Part shown: one piece after another, positions 60,276 through 64,000 of the stretch
Position numbering within the stretch: position 1 is the stretch's first letter
How the letters are laid out: each line of letters starts with the position of its first letter
Origin: Hyphomonas sp.
GTDB lineage: Bacteria > Pseudomonadota > Alphaproteobacteria > Caulobacterales > Hyphomonadaceae
Assembly: GCF_013823385.1 (NCBI RefSeq)
Contig: NZ_PNMA01000014.1
Coordinates: 1 to 64,000 of the forward strand
Direction: 5' to 3'
DNA length: 64,000 bases
Notes under the pieces: generated by a model
Seen by the model: only the letters and a program-made list of their open reading frames with translations
The model's database searches: none
Told to the model about the DNA's origin: nothing
Program-made: the position numbers and the translations under genes

Positions 60276-61409
60276 ATGCCGGTTATGAACTTTCTCACGC
60301 AGTGCGTCTTCGATTCTGGCGCGCTCAAGCAGCTTTCCAAACTGACAAAGGCACGGGGCATCACGCGCCCCTTCATCGTAACTGATGCGGGGATCAAGGC
60401 ATCGGGCATTCTTGCAAAGGTCGAAGACGCGCTGGACGTGGCGCCGGCCGGTGTCTTTGCTGAAACTGTGCCCAACCCCACCGAGGCGCAGACCAAGATC
60501 GCAGCCGCCCTCTACAAGGAGTCCGGCGCCGACGGGATCATTGCGGTGGGCGGTGGTTCTTCCATGGACCATGCCAAGGCGATTGGCCTGATGGCGAGCC
60601 ATGAGGGCCCGCTGGAAAATTTCGCGGCCATCGTCGGCGGCTCCAAGCTGGTTGGCAAAATTCCGCCGCTGATCGCCATCCCCACGACGGCGGGAACAGG
60701 CTCCGAAGTCTCTATCGGCATGGTCATCATCATGGAGAATGGCCGCAAGGAAACCTTTGCCTCGCCCAATCTCATTCCGCTCGTCGCCCTTTGCGATCCT
60801 GACCTGACGATTGGTCTTCCGGCCGGGCTCACGGCAGCAACCGGCATGGACGCGCTGACGCATTGCATCGAGGCAGTTCTGACGCCGGCAATCAATCCGC
60901 CTGCGGAAGCTATCGGCTATGACGGCGCGCACCGCGCCTTCGCTATGGGCATGCTGAAGCGCGCCGTGAAGGATGGTTCGGATGAAGAAGCCCGCTGGCA
61001 TATGATGATGGCGAGCTATGAAGGAGCGCTTGCCTTCGTGAAGGGTCTTGGCGGCGTTCATGCGCTCAGCCACGCGGCGGGGCGTCTGCATGAAAAGAAG
61101 CTTCACCACGGCACCCTGAACGCCGTCTTCCTTCCGCACATCCTGCGCTTCCATAACGGAGCAGCAGATGAGAAATATGCCCGCCTGCGCCAGGCAATGG
61201 GCCTCAAGGCCGGCGCCGACCTGGCCGATGCCATTCAGGATCTCAACAATGCCATCGGCATTCCGCCTACGCTGAGCGCCATGGGGCTGACGGCATCGGA
61301 TGGGCCGGGGATCGTTGAGTATGCGCTGGTCGACCTTGCGCATGCGGGCAACCCGCGCCCGATGAGTGCGGACGATTACGCAGCCGTCTACGAGATCGCG
61401 CTGGGCTGA
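60276..61409 (+). CDS. Iron-containing alcohol dehydrogenase
   Basis: A 377-residue group III alcohol dehydrogenase. The NAD-binding loop is GGGSSMDHAK. The substrate-domain stretches are TTAGTGSEVSIGMV and MDALTHCIEAV, and the metal ligands include the Asp in VALCDPDLT and two or more His (GGVHALSHAAGR). Members act on 4-hydroxybutyrate, lactaldehyde or medium-chain alcohols. The ATG at 60276 follows TGGAG. Its partner downstream is 11 bp away in the same direction. Confidence 0.9.
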   Translation: MPVMNFLTQCVFDSGALKQLSKLTKARGITRPFIVTDAGIKASGILAKVEDALDVAPAGVFAETVPNPTEAQTKIAAALYKESGADGIIAVGGGSSMDHAKAIGLMASHEGPLENFAAIVGGSKLVGKIPPLIAIPTTAGTGSEVSIGMVIIMENGRKETFASPNLIPLVALCDPDLTIGLPAGLTAATGMDALTHCIEAVLTPAINPPAEAIGYDGAHRAFAMGMLKRAVKDGSDEEARWHMMMASYEGALAFVKGLGGVHALSHAAGRLHEKKLHHGTLNAVFLPHILRFHNGAADEKYARLRQAMGLKAGADLADAIQDLNNAIGIPPTLSAMGLTASDGPGIVEYALVDLAHAGNPRPMSADDYAAVYEIALG

Positions 61410-61419
61410 GGACACTTCC

Positions 61420-62094
61420 ATGCAGCGCCGCTTTGATCCCATACTGAAGATGGCTGGTAGCCATCATGGGGGAGAGCAGGCGGCGCTTGAGAAGTCGCGC
61501 AACGCGCATGCCGTTACGCATCTGGAGAAAGTGCCGGCCGACCGGTTTCTCTCGGTGATGACGCGCTGCGTGTTCAACGCCGGGTTCAACTGGAAGGTCA
61601 TTGAAGCAAAGTGGCCGGGCTTCGAGGCGGCCTTTGAGGGTTTCGATCCGGGCAAGCTCGCATTCTTTGGCGAGGAGATGATGGACCGTCTGATGACGGA
61701 CGAACGAATCGTGCGCAATGGGCAGAAGATCCGGGCAACGCTTGAGAATGCAGGCTTCGTTGCCGATGTCGACCACAAGGAGGGAGGTTTTGGCCGCTTT
61801 CTCGCAGGTTGGCCGGGAGCGGATCAGCTTGGGCTGCTCACGCTTCTGAGCCAGCGCGGTTCACGCCTTGGTGGGGCGACGGGTCAGTATTTCCTGCGTT
61901 TCGCCGGATGGGATGCGTGGATTGCGTCGCGCGATGTCTGCGCGGCTCTGGTGCGTGAGGGCGTGCTGGACCGCCCGGCAGCCACCAGCAAGCGCGATCT
62001 CGCCGCTCTTCAGGACGCGATCAATGCATACCATTCCGACAGCGGTTTACCGCGGGCCCAGATCAGCCGGCTACTCGCAATGAGTATCGGCTGA
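61420..62094 (+). CDS. DNA-3-methyladenine glycosylase I-like protein
   Basis: A 224-residue helical protein that resembles Tag glycosylases in its core: VMTRCVFNAGFNWKVIEAKWPGF, FDPGKLAFFGEEMM, and LMTDERIVRNGQKIRATLENA, followed by a Trp-rich segment. Classic Tag has four zinc ligands (Cys and His); these are not obvious here, and the C-terminal part differs. A base-excision role is likely but not certain. The ATG at 61420 follows GAGG. Confidence 0.7.
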   Translation: MQRRFDPILKMAGSHHGGEQAALEKSRNAHAVTHLEKVPADRFLSVMTRCVFNAGFNWKVIEAKWPGFEAAFEGFDPGKLAFFGEEMMDRLMTDERIVRNGQKIRATLENAGFVADVDHKEGGFGRFLAGWPGADQLGLLTLLSQRGSRLGGATGQYFLRFAGWDAWIASRDVCAALVREGVLDRPAATSKRDLAALQDAINAYHSDSGLPRAQISRLLAMSIG

Positions 62095-62107
62095 CGCCGC
62101 ACAAGGC

Positions 62108-63166
62108 TTACTCGGCAGCAAGCTCCGGCAGGCCGAGAGCAGCTTCTACATCTGCCCAATTTACGACCTTGAAATTCTGGTTCTCTCCAGACCTGGGGTT
62201 TCCGTCATCCTGCACGATCAGAACCCCGCGAGGGAAGCCGGGCAGGGCGCCGGAATAGACATCCAGACCGTCCGTATGGGTCACTTCATCTATGCCCAGC
62301 GCTTCGTTGGCGATGATCGAAAAACTGCCGCGCGGATTATGCGGAGCTTGCCGCTCATAGACGACGAAGCGATTGGCCGCCTGAGCGGAGACAACTACCC
62401 AGCCCGCGCCGTTTGCGCCTCTCCAGATGGATACCCCTTCCACATCGGCGACCAGGCCGGCCGCGCCGCCAACCGTATCGACGAGAACGGGCTGAGGCGC
62501 TTCTTCGCGATAAGCGACCGTCCACAGCCCTCGGTCTTCCTCTCCGACGAAGATAAGGCCGTTCGTCTCGTCAAAGACGCAGCCTTCAAGTTGGGTTTCG
62601 AGTTTGACCGATTTCAGCAGGTCTCCGCTGAGTTCAGCCTGGTCCACCGAAAGTGACCAGATCTGCAGCGTCCCGTCCTTGTACGTCACGCCGGCAAGAT
62701 CCCGGCCCTCTTCTCGAGCCTGGCAAATGCCGTAGGGCTCAATCGTATTAGTTGGAATATCGCCGCGATGGCTGACCTCTCCGGTCATCCGGTCGATGAG
62801 GAAGACCGAGATGGCGTTGACCTGATCATTGCTGGCAACGGCAATATCGAAGGGTCGATCTGTGGACTGACGAACATCCACATTGTTGATGAGGCCGATA
62901 GGCAGGCGCTGAACTTCCGCACCATCGAGCCCGAAGACGACCAGGCCTTCCTTCTTGTTGGTGCCAAGGATCAGGGATTTCGCCGGATCAGCAGGGTGTT
63001 GCCACAGGGCCGGATCATCCGCCGCATCCCCTTTGGCGCCGGCAGGCGCCGTTTCAACGCTGGCCATAACGAATTTCTGGCCCTCGATCACAGGGGCGGG
63101 TGCAGACGCGCAGGCGCCCGCTGTCAGGGCAAGAGAGAGGACAAGGGCGGACCGGAAGAACGGCAT
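62108..63166 (-). CDS. Beta-propeller phytase-type lipoprotein
   Basis: A 352-residue lipoprotein (lipobox TAGAC, Cys19) with a six-bladed propeller. DDPALWQHPADP and LILGTNKKEGLVVF are the calcium/phosphate-site stretches of beta-propeller phytases, and GEENQNFKVV-like and IVQDDGNPR blocks close the ring. It releases phosphate from phytate. The ATG follows AGGAG. Surface or periplasmic location is expected from the lipobox. It lies tail to tail with the Tag-like gene. Confidence 0.88.
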   Translation of the reverse strand: MPFFRSALVLSLALTAGACASAPAPVIEGQKFVMASVETAPAGAKGDAADDPALWQHPADPAKSLILGTNKKEGLVVFGLDGAEVQRLPIGLINNVDVRQSTDRPFDIAVASNDQVNAISVFLIDRMTGEVSHRGDIPTNTIEPYGICQAREEGRDLAGVTYKDGTLQIWSLSVDQAELSGDLLKSVKLETQLEGCVFDETNGLIFVGEEDRGLWTVAYREEAPQPVLVDTVGGAAGLVADVEGVSIWRGANGAGWVVVSAQAANRFVVYERQAPHNPRGSFSIIANEALGIDEVTHTDGLDVYSGALPGFPRGVLIVQDDGNPRSGENQNFKVVNWADVEAALGLPELAAE

Positions 63167-63248
63167 GGGGACTCCTGAGAAGCAGGCGAGTGGCGATTCG
63201 CAGCCTCCTTTATCTATGCTGCGTGACAGTATCGCGACGAAGCCTTGT

Positions 63249-64000
63249 TCAGGTCCCGCTGGCCTCCCAATAAGCGGCCCATCTGGCGGTAAGCGCTGCC
63301 GGTTTCTCAGCGGCGAGCAGGCGCGAGATGCGCTCGGCCTTCTTCAGAAGCCTTTTCTGATCCCGTGCGGTAGCGCGCAGAAGGGTTTTCAGAGTGCCCT
63401 TGTCCAGCCGGTCTTCAGGCAAAGCTTTGAGCGCGGCCACAAGCAGTTCGCTGTCGCGCCAGTCCCCCAGGCTTTCGGAGAGCCGGTTTGCCATGCGGGC
63501 GTGGCCGTCCATGGCATCCGGGCAGATACGTCCCAGCAGAAGGGTATGGTGCCAATGGCTCTTGGCGCTTTTCCGCCAATCATGGATCGCTTCTTCCTCG
63601 CCCGTGCGGATCGCCTCTGAGAAGTTTCGCCTCAGCTTCCGGTAGCTGCGCTTGAGGCCGGGCTGCAGCGCGTCGAAGCCTTCCGCACGAATATCCCAGC
63701 CGGCGGCCCGTTTGGCCGCGCTTCGCATATCGCGTCCGAAGGTTTTCAGGAGTTTGGAGGTTGCCACGGCGCCGCTGGGCGCGCCGGTATTACCGGCGAG
63801 GGCGGCTTCAGCATCGGCGAGCGTCTCTGGCGGCAGTTTCAGGCTCCGCAGGCTATCCAGGATGGCGCCAGAGTCCCGCGCTTCAGAGAGATTGCGGGCT
63901 GCGTCTCTCAGGGCAGCATTCTCAATTGACGCCTCATCAAATACCGGTCCGATGAGGCGGATCAGGGAGCGTAGCCGCTTGGTGCATTTGCGCACCTCGT
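63249..64000 (-). CDS. CHAD-domain protein (N-terminus beyond window)
   Basis: The visible 250 codons encode a helical protein with CHAD features: EVRKCTKRLRSLIRLI at the start of the visible part and a second DWRKSAKSHWHHTLLL later. CHAD domains bind polyphosphate through conserved Lys/Arg/His. The reading frame stays open to the last complete codon, and the first visible residues match the family's helix-1 core. The true start is therefore outside the window. No partner gene is seen. Confidence 0.83.
   Translation of the reverse strand, partial: EVRKCTKRLRSLIRLIGPVFDEASIENAALRDAARNLSEARDSGAILDSLRSLKLPPETLADAEAALAGNTGAPSGAVATSKLLKTFGRDMRSAAKRAAGWDIRAEGFDALQPGLKRSYRKLRRNFSEAIRTGEEEAIHDWRKSAKSHWHHTLLLGRICPDAMDGHARMANRLSESLGDWRDSELLVAALKALPEDRLDKGTLKTLLRATARDQKRLLKKAERISRLLAAEKPAALTARWAAYWEASGT

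Noticed and set aside
1-64000. CRISPR array, tRNA or rRNA genes
   Set aside because: No evenly spaced direct repeats with unique spacers, and no cloverleaf or rRNA landmarks were found in the gaps between genes.

Overview
The window looks like chromosomal DNA of a Gram-negative, GC-rich alphaproteobacterium. The best guess is a Hyphomonas-like member of the Hyphomonadaceae. This is inferred from the ruvCAB / ybgC / tolQRAB-pal-cpoB / tilS-ftsH order, two large TonB-dependent receptors, many small lipoproteins, 3-hydroxybutyrate dehydrogenase and the overall codon use; no rRNA is present to settle it. Coding density is high. I found no tRNA, rRNA, CRISPR array, prophage or transposase.

Left part (1-24 kb): a hairpin-rich intergenic repeat (1-235); a membrane protein plus winged-helix regulator pair with a palindromic operator; a four-gene minus-strand operon with MerT-like and MerP-like metal proteins; bdhA; a DUF350 / periplasmic protease / pyrF operon; a lipoprotein PQQ alcohol dehydrogenase with a C-terminal cytochrome c domain; two genes of unknown function; a sulfotransferase; GST and YciI; and a TetR regulator flanked on both sides by TGAAC-N12-GTTCA sites, the second lying before a probable 35-residue membrane protein. 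Next come yceI-tsaD, lepA with a polytopic membrane protein, a coiled-coil membrane protein followed by a VWA-like lipoprotein, a chagasin-type inhibitor, a Rieske oxygenase, a fasciclin lipoprotein and a methyltransferase.

Middle (23.7-38 kb): the conserved DNA-repair and envelope block ruvC-ruvA-ruvB, ybgC, tolQ-tolR-tolA-tolB-pal-cpoB, tilS and ftsH. Two things interrupt it: a repeat mosaic between ruvA and ruvB, and accessory genes (GFA protein, DUF983, DUF3137 and a His-rich YqjI-like PadR repressor with a perfect 18-bp inverted repeat). RuvABC process Holliday junctions. Tol-Pal couples the inner-membrane proton motive force to outer-membrane constriction at division. FtsH is the membrane quality-control protease.

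Right part (38-64 kb): small lipoproteins; a DUF4328 membrane protein; yebC; a CaiB-type CoA transferase; SelO with a short C-terminus; two convergent TonB-dependent receptors; an esterase and an aryl-CoA ligase that could form an uptake and activation route with the second receptor; the fkpA-like/cysQ/glmM operon; threonine deaminase; an orphan fused peptide ABC ATPase; OmpW; an iron-type alcohol dehydrogenase; a Tag-like glycosylase; a beta-propeller phytase; and a CHAD protein cut by the window edge.

The most novel-looking material is the TetR / twin operator / 35-aa membrane protein unit (11.86-12.93 kb), the coiled-coil membrane protein / VWA lipoprotein pair (18.8-20.5 kb), the compact Mer-like operon (1.4-3.2 kb) and the shared intergenic hairpin mosaic. 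None has been compared with a database; function statements come from motif and family recognition by eye.
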